A stretch of 64,000 nt of DNA from Paenibacillus sinensis. Lineage in GTDB: Bacteria; Bacillota; Bacilli; Paenibacillales; Paenibacillaceae. The DNA lies in NCBI RefSeq assembly GCF_019904155.1, contig NZ_JAHCMB010000048.1, positions 38,097 through 102,096 on the forward strand. The letters are read 5' to 3'. The notes beneath the pieces are model-generated. The model had not been told where the DNA came from, ran no database searches, and was given only the letters and a program-made list of their open reading frames with translations. This document shows positions 33,184 through 41,853 of this stretch, one piece after another. The position numbers and the translations under genes were made by a program. The stretch's first letter is position 1. Every line of letters starts with the position of its first letter.

Positions 33184-33249
33184 CATTCTTGCAGCCGTGA
33201 CATTGACAATGGCGCCAAGTCAAAGTTATGATATAATCAGTTTTTGTTA

Positions 33250-33276
33250 CATGAAAAAAACGATTTTTTACATGAA
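33250..33276 (+). promoter_or_regulatory. Candidate LacI-family operator upstream of the lacI-type gene
   Basis: CATG, an A tract, a central CG, a T tract and CATG form an imperfect inverted repeat (33250-33274). A central CpG is typical of LacI-family operators. TTTTTTACATGAA (33264-33276) recurs in inverted orientation at 34704-34716 before the transporter genes. Confidence 0.5.
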
Positions 33277-33303
33277 TTTTTGTGGGGAGCCGGAGGGATC
33301 ATT

Positions 33304-34341
33304 GTGTCTAAAATCCAAGAGGTAGCCAGATTGGCGGGAGTTTCGATCGCGACTGTATCGAGAGCCTTAAATGACTCGGAATTGGTCAGCCCGGATACTC
33401 GAAAGCTTGTATTTGAAGCTGCCAAGAAGTTGAATTACAATTCCCATACCAAGCCCAAGCAGATGAAACCCAAAGAGGGAGAGCTTTCTATCGGGATTAT
33501 CATCCCTGATCTTGCCACGTTTTATTTCGGAGAGCTCTACCAGGGAATGGGGAAAATCGCCCATGAAAATAAAGTGAATGTCCTGTTAAACGATCTGTAC
33601 CATCAGGATACGGAGAAGAGCGGCATCATCGGCGCCATTAATTTTATGCAGAAGAAGGGCGTGGACGGCATTATACTGGCCAGCCGGTTTCTGTCCGAAC
33701 AATTCGACGAAGATCTTCATAATGTGAAGGTTCCTATGGTTCTCGTGCTGGGGGATCATGAGAAAGCCGAGATGCCTTCATTCCGAATAGATGACATAAG
33801 GGCGTCTTTTGATGCCGCTGCCTATTTGGTTTCCCGTGGGCATCGCAGTATCGGAATGATTTCAGCGCCATTAGCCAACAAGGTTGCCGGCGAGAGGAGA
33901 TTAACAGGATTCAAACGGGCGGTGGAGAACTATAATCTTCCTTTCACAGACAAGCATATCGCTTATGGGGATATGAGGTATGAAGGCGGTTACGAGGCAA
34001 TGAAGGAGCTTCTGCACAATCGCGGAGACACCGGGATAACGGCTGTGTTTGCGGCGACAGACGAAATGGCGATTGGGGCTATGCGGTGCATTTATGACGC
34101 CGGCCTTCATGTTCCGGGTGATATTTCCGTTGTCGGTTACGACAACTTAAGTATTTCGAATATGACTACACCTAAGCTTACAACCATATCGCAACCTTTT
34201 GCCGAGATCGGAATGGAGAGCATGAAGCATCTGGTAGAGGTGCTGAAGGAGCCGAGAAAGACGTTTCAACAGGGAAGCCACTTCCTGCCCTACAAGCTTA
34301 TCGAGCGTGAATCGGTTGCGGAAGTTAAACTAAAAAAATAA
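33304..34341 (+). CDS. LacI family transcriptional regulator of the alpha-glucoside operon
   Basis: A 345-residue repressor. The helix-turn-helix is at residues 3-24 (IQEVARLAGVSIATVSRALN), followed by a hinge helix and a sugar-binding domain resembling periplasmic binding proteins (about 65-335), with the family's closing I-S-V-V-G-Y-D-N segment near 277. The start is GTG 33304, six bases after GGAGGG; the longer reading frame from 33244 crosses the operator. Its codon use is more AT-rich than that of the genes upstream. It precedes an ABC importer and a GH13 glucosidase, so it most likely represses them until an alpha-glucoside or its product is present. Confidence 0.88.
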   Translation: MSKIQEVARLAGVSIATVSRALNDSELVSPDTRKLVFEAAKKLNYNSHTKPKQMKPKEGELSIGIIIPDLATFYFGELYQGMGKIAHENKVNVLLNDLYHQDTEKSGIIGAINFMQKKGVDGIILASRFLSEQFDEDLHNVKVPMVLVLGDHEKAEMPSFRIDDIRASFDAAAYLVSRGHRSIGMISAPLANKVAGERRLTGFKRAVENYNLPFTDKHIAYGDMRYEGGYEAMKELLHNRGDTGITAVFAATDEMAIGAMRCIYDAGLHVPGDISVVGYDNLSISNMTTPKLTTISQPFAEIGMESMKHLVEVLKEPRKTFQQGSHFLPYKLIERESVAEVKLKK

Positions 34342-34346
34342 GTCGG

Positions 34347-34379
34347 AAGAGAGAGTCTTGTCGAGGCTCTCTTTTTTTG
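34347..34379 (+). terminator. Terminator of the lacI-type gene
   Basis: GAGAGAG pairs with CTCTC around a short loop and is followed by seven T residues. Confidence 0.8.
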
Positions 34380-34578
34380 TTGTGTTTTTTCATGAAAATA
34401 TATTGTAAAAAAATACAGGATAAAGAATTTTCCTGCACCATTTTAAAAACCGATTTATCCGGAAACACTCTATAAATAAGGATAAATGCGAGAAAATGTT
34501 TGAGAATTGAGGCCGGTATTAGCGTAAACAAGCCGCTTGATTGATGTAAATAAACATGACATGATGAAAAAAGAATGA

Positions 34579-34631
34579 TTGACATAGTGTATATTTCCTC
34601 GTTATAGTATCACTAAGATGTAAATTTACAT
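34579..34631 (+). promoter_or_regulatory. Promoter and palindromic operator of the sugar importer operon
   Basis: TTGACA (34579-34584) and TATAGT (34603-34608) are 18 bases apart. A perfect 14-base palindrome, ATGTAAATTTACAT, follows at 34618-34631, over the early transcribed region. This suits repression by the adjacent LacI-family protein. CATGAAAAAA at 34639-34648 and an inverted copy at 34385-34394 resemble part of the lacI operator. Confidence 0.65.
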
Positions 34632-34745
34632 TTTAATTCATGAAAAAAGTGGGTGATTGGGCTGTCGATTTAGACTGTGATTGCTGTAATTATCAGAAAA
34701 AGTTTCATGTAAAAAAACAAACAAGCTGAGAAAGGCAGGGTTTCC

Positions 34746-36143
34746 ATGAAAAAAAGAAGGTTTCTCGTTCTCCTGTTAGCTCTTGTCATGATTCTTGTCA
34801 CGGCATGCGGTACGTCATCCACAAATACCGCCTCCTCTTCTGAAAATCCCGCCGCAGGCAACACGGCCAGCCCAACTGCAACTTCTTCCGAAGCAGCTTC
34901 CGGGGGCTCCCCTCTAGAAGAGGCATATGCCGGAAAATATAAAGGGACAACGGTCACGTTGTTCGCGAAGGAGATTGGCGAGGAATCTGTAAAATTTCAG
35001 GATGCGCTTAAGCCCTTTGAGGAAAAGACCGGTATCACGATCGAGTATGAGGGCAACCAGAGCTTTGAATCGACTCTTTCCGTCCGGGTAGACGGAGGCA
35101 ATGCCCCGGATATCGCAAAGATTTCACAGCCTGGACTTCTTGCCAATTTCGCCAAGGCGGGAAAAGTAGTCGACGTCAGCCAGTTCTTGAACATGGACAA
35201 GCTTAAGGATAATTACAATCAGAGCTGGCTTGATATGGCGACTATGGACGGCCCGGACGGAAGCCCGATCATGGCCGGCGTGTGGCATCAGGCGCTTGCC
35301 AAGAGTCTGGTGTGGTACAACAAAAAAGAATTCGAGGACGCAGGTTATCAGATTCCTCAAACTTATGACGAGTTGCTTGCCTTGTCGGATCAGATGGTTT
35401 CGGACGGTGTAGCGCCGTGGGCAATCGGCATACAGAGCGAATCGTCGACCGGCTGGGTTGCCACCGACTGGATTGAGGATTATTTGCTCCGGACAACCTC
35501 GCTTGAGAATTATGACAAGTGGACACGGGGAGAGCTTCCTTTTTCCTCGCCCGAAGTGAAGAAGGCGGTTCAAATGATGCTGGATATCTGGACCAATCCG
35601 GATTACGTGAATGGCGGGACCAAATCAATTGTATCCACAACGCTGTCCGATGCGACCATTCCAATGTTCGAGAACCCCCCAAAAAGCATGATGTACAAAA
35701 TGGCGAGTCTTGCCGTCAACTATTTCCCTTCCGACGTGAACGAGGACGATTATGATTTCTTCTATTTCCCTCCGATCGACGAGCAGTATGGTAAGCCAGT
35801 GCTGGTCGGTGGCGAGATTATGGCCATGTTCAACGACCGCCCGGAAGTCCGGGCCGTTATGGAATATTTCACACATGGCGAGTCGCTGAAAGGATGGATT
35901 GAGCAGGGGGGCGTTGTTGCTCCGCAAAAGGATGCCAGTCTCGATTGGTATACGAACAAAGTGGACCGCGGTGTTGCGGAAATTATCCAGAACGCTGACA
36001 GCGTACGGTTTGATGGCTCCGACCTGATGCCGGGAGAAGTTGGCGCCGGAACGTTCTGGAAGGCGATGACGGATTTGGTCAGCGGCTCGGTTACGCTGGA
36101 CGAGGCCATGAAGGAAATCGATGATTCTTGGCCCAAGCAGTAA
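34746..36143 (+). CDS. ABC transporter solute-binding lipoprotein (alpha-glucoside type)
   Basis: A 465-residue extracellular sugar-binding protein. The signal peptide ends in the lipobox LVTAC with Cys21 as lipid anchor. A Ser/Thr/Ala-rich linker runs to about residue 55, then the family 1 binding fold begins (TTVTLFAKEIGEESVKFQDALKPFEEKTGI). GNAPDIAKISQPG near 118 is typical for this group. It would capture maltose-like oligosaccharides and hand them to the two permeases encoded next. No ATPase gene is present here; a shared MsmX-type ATPase elsewhere is the usual solution in Bacillota. An internal terminator follows, so this gene is probably the most expressed. Confidence 0.9.
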   Translation: MKKRRFLVLLLALVMILVTACGTSSTNTASSSENPAAGNTASPTATSSEAASGGSPLEEAYAGKYKGTTVTLFAKEIGEESVKFQDALKPFEEKTGITIEYEGNQSFESTLSVRVDGGNAPDIAKISQPGLLANFAKAGKVVDVSQFLNMDKLKDNYNQSWLDMATMDGPDGSPIMAGVWHQALAKSLVWYNKKEFEDAGYQIPQTYDELLALSDQMVSDGVAPWAIGIQSESSTGWVATDWIEDYLLRTTSLENYDKWTRGELPFSSPEVKKAVQMMLDIWTNPDYVNGGTKSIVSTTLSDATIPMFENPPKSMMYKMASLAVNYFPSDVNEDDYDFFYFPPIDEQYGKPVLVGGEIMAMFNDRPEVRAVMEYFTHGESLKGWIEQGGVVAPQKDASLDWYTNKVDRGVAEIIQNADSVRFDGSDLMPGEVGAGTFWKAMTDLVSGSVTLDEAMKEIDDSWPKQ

Positions 36144-36169
36144 TAAGGTTTGACGAGTTCCTGAGGATT

Positions 36170-36205
36170 GAGGCCCTTCCCTCAGTATGAGGGCCTCTCC
36201 TTTTT
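36170..36205 (+). terminator. Internal terminator between binding protein and permease genes
   Basis: GAGGCCCT (36170-36177) pairs with AGGGCCTC (36190-36197), followed by TCCTTTTT. Partial read-through would give more binding protein than permease, a common device in importer operons. Confidence 0.75.
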
Positions 36206-36266
36206 AGCAAACGCCAGCCTCACTTGTGCACATAGCAAGGATTTGCATAGAAATGGAGAACTTCCA

Positions 36267-37343
36267 ATGAATACCGAGATTAAGACTGCTTGGGGCAAGA
36301 CCGCAATCTCCATCCTTCTTCTAGTGGTGAATGGGTCTCTTCACTATTGTTTTTATCAGTTGTTCAAGAATACGACATTTCCATTCTATTTAACGATTAT
36401 TCTGGCTCTGGTCTGGAGTATCTTCGCCCTGTATCTGACCTATTATTCCTTTAACTGGATAGCGGAGCAGGCGCCTGCGAAATGGAGAAAAAAAATTCTG
36501 CCTTTGGTCTTCATCGGGCCTGCCCTCTTGCTTCTTGCGTGGCTGCTGCTGTTCCCGGCTGTCCGAACCCTTGCACTCAGCTTTTACAATGCCGATTCTT
36601 CCACGTTTGTGGGGTTTGCCAACTATTTGGCGGTGTTCACAGAACGAACGCTGCAGATGGCGATCCGAAATAATATCTTGTGGGTCTTGATCGGCACAAC
36701 GCTGTCGGTTTCGCTGGGCCTGATCGTGGCTGTGCTGGCCGATCGCAGTTCCTTTGAGAAGACGGCAAAATCGATCATGTTCATGCCAATGGCCATATCC
36801 TTCATTGCGATAGGGATCATATGGAAGTTTGTCTACTACTATAAACCGGGTGACGACCAGATCGGTCTTCTTAATGCAATTGTTGTCGCCTTCGGCGGGG
36901 AGCCGCAGGCATGGCTGGGACTGGTTCAGCCCTGGAACAACCTGTTTCTGATCGCTACGATGGTCTGGACCCAAACCGGATTCGCGATGGTGATTCTGTC
37001 GGCCGCCATTAAAGGGATACCTAATGAAATTCTTGAAGCGGCCAGGGTGGACGGAGCCGGTGAGAGAAAGATCTTCTTCCGCGTTATTATTCCTTTTATC
37101 CAGAGCACGATTTGGACGGTTATGACGACTATCGTTGTTTTTACACTGAAAATTTTCGATATTGTCATGGTGATGACAGGCGGACAGTACGGAACGGAAG
37201 TGATTGCGACGCAATATTACAAGCAATTCTTCAACTACCGGAATTTTGGCTATGGCTCCACTTTGGCGATTATTCTGATGATCGTGCTGATTCCCGTCAT
37301 TGTCTATAATCTGCGGATGTTCAAGAAGGAGGGAAGGCTATAG
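36267..37343 (+). CDS. Sugar ABC transporter permease (MalF type)
   Basis: A 358-residue membrane permease with about eight helices. Three helices precede the core, which begins at LPLVFIGPALLLLAWLLLFPAV near residue 75. The EAA loop that binds the ATPase is near residue 256: EILEAARVDGAGERKIFFRVIIPFIQ. It pairs with the next gene product to form the transport channel. ATG 36267 is supported by GGAG nine bases upstream; a longer frame from 36168 would run through the terminator. The stop codon shares one base with the next start, so translation is coupled. Confidence 0.88.
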   Translation: MNTEIKTAWGKTAISILLLVVNGSLHYCFYQLFKNTTFPFYLTIILALVWSIFALYLTYYSFNWIAEQAPAKWRKKILPLVFIGPALLLLAWLLLFPAVRTLALSFYNADSSTFVGFANYLAVFTERTLQMAIRNNILWVLIGTTLSVSLGLIVAVLADRSSFEKTAKSIMFMPMAISFIAIGIIWKFVYYYKPGDDQIGLLNAIVVAFGGEPQAWLGLVQPWNNLFLIATMVWTQTGFAMVILSAAIKGIPNEILEAARVDGAGERKIFFRVIIPFIQSTIWTVMTTIVVFTLKIFDIVMVMTGGQYGTEVIATQYYKQFFNYRNFGYGSTLAIILMIVLIPVIVYNLRMFKKEGRL

Positions 37344-38413
37344 TGAGCGGAAGAAGAAGGTTCTCTTCAAAATGGATGGTTAACGGAGTGCTGCTAATCA
37401 TTTGCCTCGTCTGGATTATCCCTACGCTCGGACTCTTTATCTCTTCCTTCCGTCTGGCGGACGACATCAAGCGGAGCGGCTGGTGGGATGTGTTCCCCCA
37501 CCGGGCATGGACGGAGACGCGAACCATCGCTCTGCCCGAGGATACAAATTTACGGAGCCCGATTACGCTGGAAGGCGTAGAGACGACAGACCGGGAACTG
37601 CGGCAAGGCATCACTCTTGGAGACGGACAAAGAGCGGTCTGGAAAGACCGGGGAGACCGAACCGTGTCCGTGCTGGAACAACGATGGACCGTCAACTGGA
37701 AATTTACGATTGATAATTACCTTGATGTTCTGCAGGATAAGGGACAGTCGTCCAGCGGGCAGCGTATAAGCGGGCTCTCGAAAGCTTTTGTCAACACATT
37801 GACCGTTTCGATTCCTGCTACCGTCATACCGATCTTCATCGGGATTGTGGCGGCTTACGCCTTCTCCTGGATGACGTTTCCCTTTAAACGGATTTTGTTT
37901 GGTATTGTCATTGCCCTGCTGGTGGTTCCGCTTCAGGTATCCCTGATTCCGATTCTGAATGACTTCCTGAAGCTTGGGATCAATGGGACGATCCTGTCCA
38001 TCTGGATTGCCCACACCGGATTCGGACTGCCCTTGTCCATTTATTTCATGTACAACTATGTCAGCCAACTGCCAAGGGATTTGTTTGAATCGGCGGATAT
38101 CGACGGCGCGAGCCATTTTACCGCGTTCCGGCAGATTGTTCTCCCGCTGTCCGTTCCCGCCCTGGCCTCATTCGGAATCTTTCAGTTTCTATGGGTATGG
38201 AATGATTATCTGGTCTCCCTTATTTTCTTGGGAAGCCGTCCGGATAATAAAGTGCTGTCCATCTATCTCTCCGAGATGTCGGGACCATACGGGAATGAAT
38301 GGCACTTGCTGACCTCCAGCGCCTTTATTTCAATTCTTGTGCCGCTACTCGTCTTTTTCCTCTTGCAGCGCTACTTTGTCCGTGGGCTTATGGGCGGAGC
38401 TGTAAAAGGATAA
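37343..38413 (+). CDS. Sugar ABC transporter permease (MalG type)
   Basis: A 356-residue partner permease. The EAA loop is near residue 250: DLFESADIDGASHFTAFRQIVLPLS. MalG-type proteins are usually near 280 residues; here about 70 extra residues lie between helix 1 and helix 2 (roughly 40-120), predicted outside the cell and rich in charged residues. The start is GTG 37343, overlapping the upstream stop by one base, with AGGAGGG nearby. Together with the MalF-type protein and the lipoprotein it forms an importer for an alpha-linked oligosaccharide. The added extracytoplasmic loop may contact the binding protein, as the P2 loop of MalF does. Confidence 0.86.
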   Translation: MSGRRRFSSKWMVNGVLLIICLVWIIPTLGLFISSFRLADDIKRSGWWDVFPHRAWTETRTIALPEDTNLRSPITLEGVETTDRELRQGITLGDGQRAVWKDRGDRTVSVLEQRWTVNWKFTIDNYLDVLQDKGQSSSGQRISGLSKAFVNTLTVSIPATVIPIFIGIVAAYAFSWMTFPFKRILFGIVIALLVVPLQVSLIPILNDFLKLGINGTILSIWIAHTGFGLPLSIYFMYNYVSQLPRDLFESADIDGASHFTAFRQIVLPLSVPALASFGIFQFLWVWNDYLVSLIFLGSRPDNKVLSIYLSEMSGPYGNEWHLLTSSAFISILVPLLVFFLLQRYFVRGLMGGAVKG

Positions 38414-38477
38414 AAGAATGCTGGAGTGCCGGCGCATGTCTTAGCACTTCACAACTATGTTCGACATGGAGGTTCAT

Positions 38478-40160
38478 ATGAAGAAAACCAATTGGTGGAA
38501 AGAAAGCGTTGTTTATCAAATATATCCCCGCAGCTTCAAGGATTCCAACGGAGACGGCATCGGGGATCTTCAGGGCATCATATCCAAGCTTGACTACATT
38601 CAGGAACTTGGCGCCGATGTTGTCTGGCTCTCTCCGGTCTATAAGTCTCCTAATGACGATAACGGCTACGACATCAGCGATTACCGCGACATTATGGATG
38701 AGTTCGGGACGATGGCCGATTGGGAGCAGCTGCTCCGGGACGTGCATGATCGCGGCATGAAGCTGATCATGGACCTGGTCGTGAATCATACCTCCGACGA
38801 GCACAATTGGTTCATGGAGTCGCGAAGCTCCAAAGATAACGCGTATCGGGATTACTATATTTGGCACCCCGGCACAGACGGACGTCCGCCGAACAATTGG
38901 GAATCGGTATTCAGCGGTTCGGTATGGCAATACGACGAGAAGACGGGGCAGTATTATCTGCATCTGTACAGCATCAAACAGCCGGATCTGAATTGGGAGA
39001 ATCCCAAGGTCAGGGAAGACGTATATGACATGATGCATTTCTGGATTCAAAAAGGGATCGACGGATTTCGGATGGACACGATTACCACATTGTCCAAAAC
39101 GCCCGGATTTCCCGATGCGCCGCATGTGAAGGAAGGGCCTTTTCAGCCGGCTACTCAATACTATATCAACGGTCCCCGCCTTCAGGACTACCTCGCTGAA
39201 ATGAAGCGGGAGGTATTATCCAAGTATGATCTGATGACTGTTGGCGAAACCCCGGGGGCCACCCCGGAGGAAGCGATTAGCCTGACGGAGGAAGAGACGG
39301 GAGTCATGAATATGCTGTTCCAATGGGAGCACATTGAGGCGGACCCGGGAACTGGGGGGAAATGGGGAGAAGATACGTGGAACATGCCTGAGTTTCGCCA
39401 GGCCATGACCAAATGGCAGGTTGAACTGGAGAGCAGAGGATGGAACACGCTGTATCTGAGCAATCACGATCAGCCCCGCCAGGTCAGCCGGTTCGGTAAT
39501 GACGGCGAATATCGCGGGGAGTCGGCCAAAATGCTGGCGACCTGCCTGCATATGATGAAAGGGACGCCCTTTGTGTACCAAGGGGAGGAGCTCGGCATGA
39601 CCAATGTGGCATTCGAGACCATTGAGGAGTACCGTTGTGTAGAGACCCGCAACATGTACCGGGCCGCAATCGAGGCTGGCGGCGATCATGATAGCCTAAT
39701 GAAGGCCATTCATCGCAAAAGCAGAGACAACGGGCGGACGCCCATGCACTGGAACGCGGAAGCAAACGGCGGTTTTACAACGGGAACTCCCTGGATTGGA
39801 GTCAATCCCAATTATCCGGAGATCAATGCCGAGCTGCAGCTTGGCGACCCGGATTCGGTCTTTCAATATTACAAACGGCTGATTGCCTTGCGCAGAGAAT
39901 ATCCGGTCATCAAATGGGGGATGTATCAAGTCATACTCGAAGATGATCCGTATGTGTATTCCTATACTCGCGTAATGGACGAACAGACGCTGCTTGTCAT
40001 CTGCAATTTTTCGGATCAACCGCGGAGCTTTGGATGGGATGCCCTTCATGCTTACACCCGTAAGCAGCTATTAATCGGCAACTATAAGCCGGAGGTAGAG
40101 CTGCAATCCGATATGACGCTTCGGCCGTACGAAGCAGCCGTCTATTTGCTGCAATCCTGA
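38478..40160 (+). CDS. GH13 alpha-glucosidase (oligo-1,6-glucosidase/maltase group)
   Basis: A 560-residue cytosolic glycoside hydrolase of family 13, subfamily 31 type. The start WWKESVVYQIYPRSFKDSNGDGIGDLQGI is typical. The nucleophile is Asp200 in GFRMDT, the acid/base Glu is near 256 in VGETPG, and the third acid is in NHDQPR near 329. The residue after the nucleophile is Thr; in this subfamily Val there goes with alpha-1,6 activity and Thr or Ala with alpha-1,4 activity, so a maltase-like enzyme is suggested. GGAGG precedes the ATG. It would cleave sugars brought in by the upstream importer. Confidence 0.9.
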   Translation: MKKTNWWKESVVYQIYPRSFKDSNGDGIGDLQGIISKLDYIQELGADVVWLSPVYKSPNDDNGYDISDYRDIMDEFGTMADWEQLLRDVHDRGMKLIMDLVVNHTSDEHNWFMESRSSKDNAYRDYYIWHPGTDGRPPNNWESVFSGSVWQYDEKTGQYYLHLYSIKQPDLNWENPKVREDVYDMMHFWIQKGIDGFRMDTITTLSKTPGFPDAPHVKEGPFQPATQYYINGPRLQDYLAEMKREVLSKYDLMTVGETPGATPEEAISLTEEETGVMNMLFQWEHIEADPGTGGKWGEDTWNMPEFRQAMTKWQVELESRGWNTLYLSNHDQPRQVSRFGNDGEYRGESAKMLATCLHMMKGTPFVYQGEELGMTNVAFETIEEYRCVETRNMYRAAIEAGGDHDSLMKAIHRKSRDNGRTPMHWNAEANGGFTTGTPWIGVNPNYPEINAELQLGDPDSVFQYYKRLIALRREYPVIKWGMYQVILEDDPYVYSYTRVMDEQTLLVICNFSDQPRSFGWDALHAYTRKQLLIGNYKPEVELQSDMTLRPYEAAVYLLQS

Positions 40161-40182
40161 CGAAGAAATGGAGGTCTCCGAG

Positions 40183-41181
40183 ATGGCGAGAGGTTCGAAA
40201 CGCGAAGGTTATGGGTATTTTATGATTGTTTTGGCTCTGCATGTGCTGGGAGGAGCGGCTTTCGTCATATCGGGTTACCAGGAACCGCAAATGTGGGGGT
40301 TGGGCGTGCTGGCCTATTCGTTTGGGCTTCGTCATGCCTTTGATGCCGACCATATCGCCGCAATCGACAATACAATCCGGAAACTGATTGCGCAAAAACG
40401 GAATCCACTGGGTGTAGGCCTGTACTTCTCGCTCGGGCACTCCACCGTTGTCTTTCTGATGGTGCTGGCCCTCTCCTTGTCCATCAAGACCTTGATGTAT
40501 GACAATCCGGTGCTGAGCGCTACCGGCGGGTTCATCGGAACAGCGGTGTCGGCTTTGTTTCTTCTGGGGCTCGGGCTGCTGAACACAGTAGTGTTGATAA
40601 GATCGCTGAATCGTCTGGGGAAGAGGGAGAAAGGGCAAGCTCATCCGCCGCATGAAGGCAAGCCTCATGGATTCCTTACAAAGCTGCTGGCTCCGGCGTT
40701 TCGTCTGGTGAATCGAAGCTGGCATGTATATCCGCTTGGTTTTTTGTTCGGCCTTGGCTTTGATACGGCTACAGAAATCGGAATCCTCGCCCTGTCGGCA
40801 GGAGCCGCTGGCAATTCTTTTTCGTGGCTGGGTGTTATGTCGCTTCCTCTATTGTTCGCATCGGGCATGAGCCTGATGGATACGCTGGACGGCGCAATTA
40901 TGACCCGGGCTTATCGCTGGGCGTTTCTTTCGAATCGAAACCGGGCTGTGTACAACTTGACGGTGACCGGTGTATCCATTCTGTCCGCGTTATTTATCGG
41001 AGGGGTACAGTTTATGCGTTTGTTTGAAGGACAATTGCCGTCCTCTGTCGTCCGATGGATGGAAGGAATTGATTTTGTTCTGCTGGGTTACGGATTGGCA
41101 GGATTACTGGTGCTGAGCTGGTTCATCTCCATTCTGATCTGGAAAGGTAGGAGGTACCGCCATGCAGTGGACAGAGCGTGA
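40183..41181 (+). CDS. Nickel/cobalt permease, NixA/HoxN family
   Basis: A 332-residue membrane protein with about eight helices. The family signature [14 protein letters not shown] (HX4DH motif) is near residue 54, and [10 protein letters not shown] near 193 and [10 protein letters not shown] near 230 are the second and third conserved motifs. It imports nickel across the cell membrane, in line with the urease genes that follow. GGAGG eight bases upstream supports ATG 40183. It begins just 22 bases after the alpha-glucosidase stop with no terminator between, and its end overlaps ureA by 20 bases, so nickel uptake and urease are probably made from one mRNA. Confidence 0.92.
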   Translation: MARGSKREGYGYFMIVLALHVLGGAAFVISGYQEPQMWGLGVLAYSFGLRHAFDADHIAAIDNTIRKLIAQKRNPLGVGLYFSLGHSTVVFLMVLALSLSIKTLMYDNPVLSATGGFIGTAVSALFLLGLGLLNTVVLIRSLNRLGKREKGQAHPPHEGKPHGFLTKLLAPAFRLVNRSWHVYPLGFLFGLGFDTATEIGILALSAGAAGNSFSWLGVMSLPLLFASGMSLMDTLDGAIMTRAYRWAFLSNRNRAVYNLTVTGVSILSALFIGGVQFMRLFEGQLPSSVVRWMEGIDFVLLGYGLAGLLVLSWFISILIWKGRRYRHAVDRA

Positions 41182-41470
41182 GAAGGAGAAGCTTCTCCTT
41201 ACGGTCGCAGCCAATTTGGCCCGTGCCCGGCTGGAGCGGGGCGTCAAGCTGAATTATCCGGAGAGCGTCGCGCTTATTGCTTCGGAAATTATGGAGGGAG
41301 CCCGAGACGGAAAAAGCGTGCCGGAACTGATGCAGTACGGAACGCAGATTCTGACAGCCGGTCAGGTAATGGAGGGTGTTCCGGAAATGATTCATGAGGT
41401 GCAGATTGAGGCGACGTTTCCCGACGGGACCAAGCTGGTCACGGTTCATCATCCGATTGTAAATGAATAG
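41162..41470 (+). CDS. ureA: Urease gamma subunit
   Basis: A 102-residue structural subunit of urease, which hydrolyses urea to ammonia and carbamate. The sequence [38 protein letters not shown] and the [15 protein letters not shown] end are highly conserved in UreA. Its start lies 20 bases inside the nickel permease gene, with GGTAGGAGG just upstream. It is followed after 17 bases by ureB. Three separate subunit genes (A, B, C) is the common bacterial layout. Confidence 0.96.
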   Translation: MQWTEREKEKLLLTVAANLARARLERGVKLNYPESVALIASEIMEGARDGKSVPELMQYGTQILTAGQVMEGVPEMIHEVQIEATFPDGTKLVTVHHPIVNE

Positions 41471-41487
41471 GACAGGAGGCGAGGTTC

Positions 41488-41853
41488 ATGGTGCCGGGTG
41501 AGTACCGGATCAAACCGGGGGAAATCGAACTGAACGCGGGAAGGAAGGCAATGGAGATTCTTGTTGCCAATTTGGGAGATCGCCCGGTTCAGGTAGGCTC
41601 GCATTTTCATTTCTTCGAAGTTAACCGGAAGCTCAAGTTTGACAGGGAGGCAGCCTTCGGCATGCGGCTCGACATACCCGCCGGAACGGCCGTGCGCTTT
41701 GAGCCGGGGGAAGAGAAGCCGGTTCGGCTCACGAAGCTTGGAGGGGCAAGGCGCTCTTTCGGGCTAAACGGATTGACATGCGGGACCGCCGAGATGGGGG
41801 CCGTTCCAGAGACTATCCGCAAACGGCTCGAGGAATGGGAGGCGTTGGGATGA
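41488..41853 (+). CDS. ureB: Urease beta subunit
   Basis: A 121-residue structural subunit. It starts with the conserved [20 protein letters not shown], then [44 protein letters not shown]. These segments are nearly invariant in UreB. AGGAGG precedes the ATG at 41488. The gene ends in an ATGA overlap with ureC, so the two subunits are probably translated in equal amounts. Confidence 0.96.
   Translation: MVPGEYRIKPGEIELNAGRKAMEILVANLGDRPVQVGSHFHFFEVNRKLKFDREAAFGMRLDIPAGTAVRFEPGEEKPVRLTKLGGARRSFGLNGLTCGTAEMGAVPETIRKRLEEWEALG

Noticed and set aside
34746..38413. A complete importer including its own ATPase
   Set aside because: No ATPase gene is present between the lipoprotein, the permeases and the glucosidase; a shared ATPase elsewhere must be assumed.
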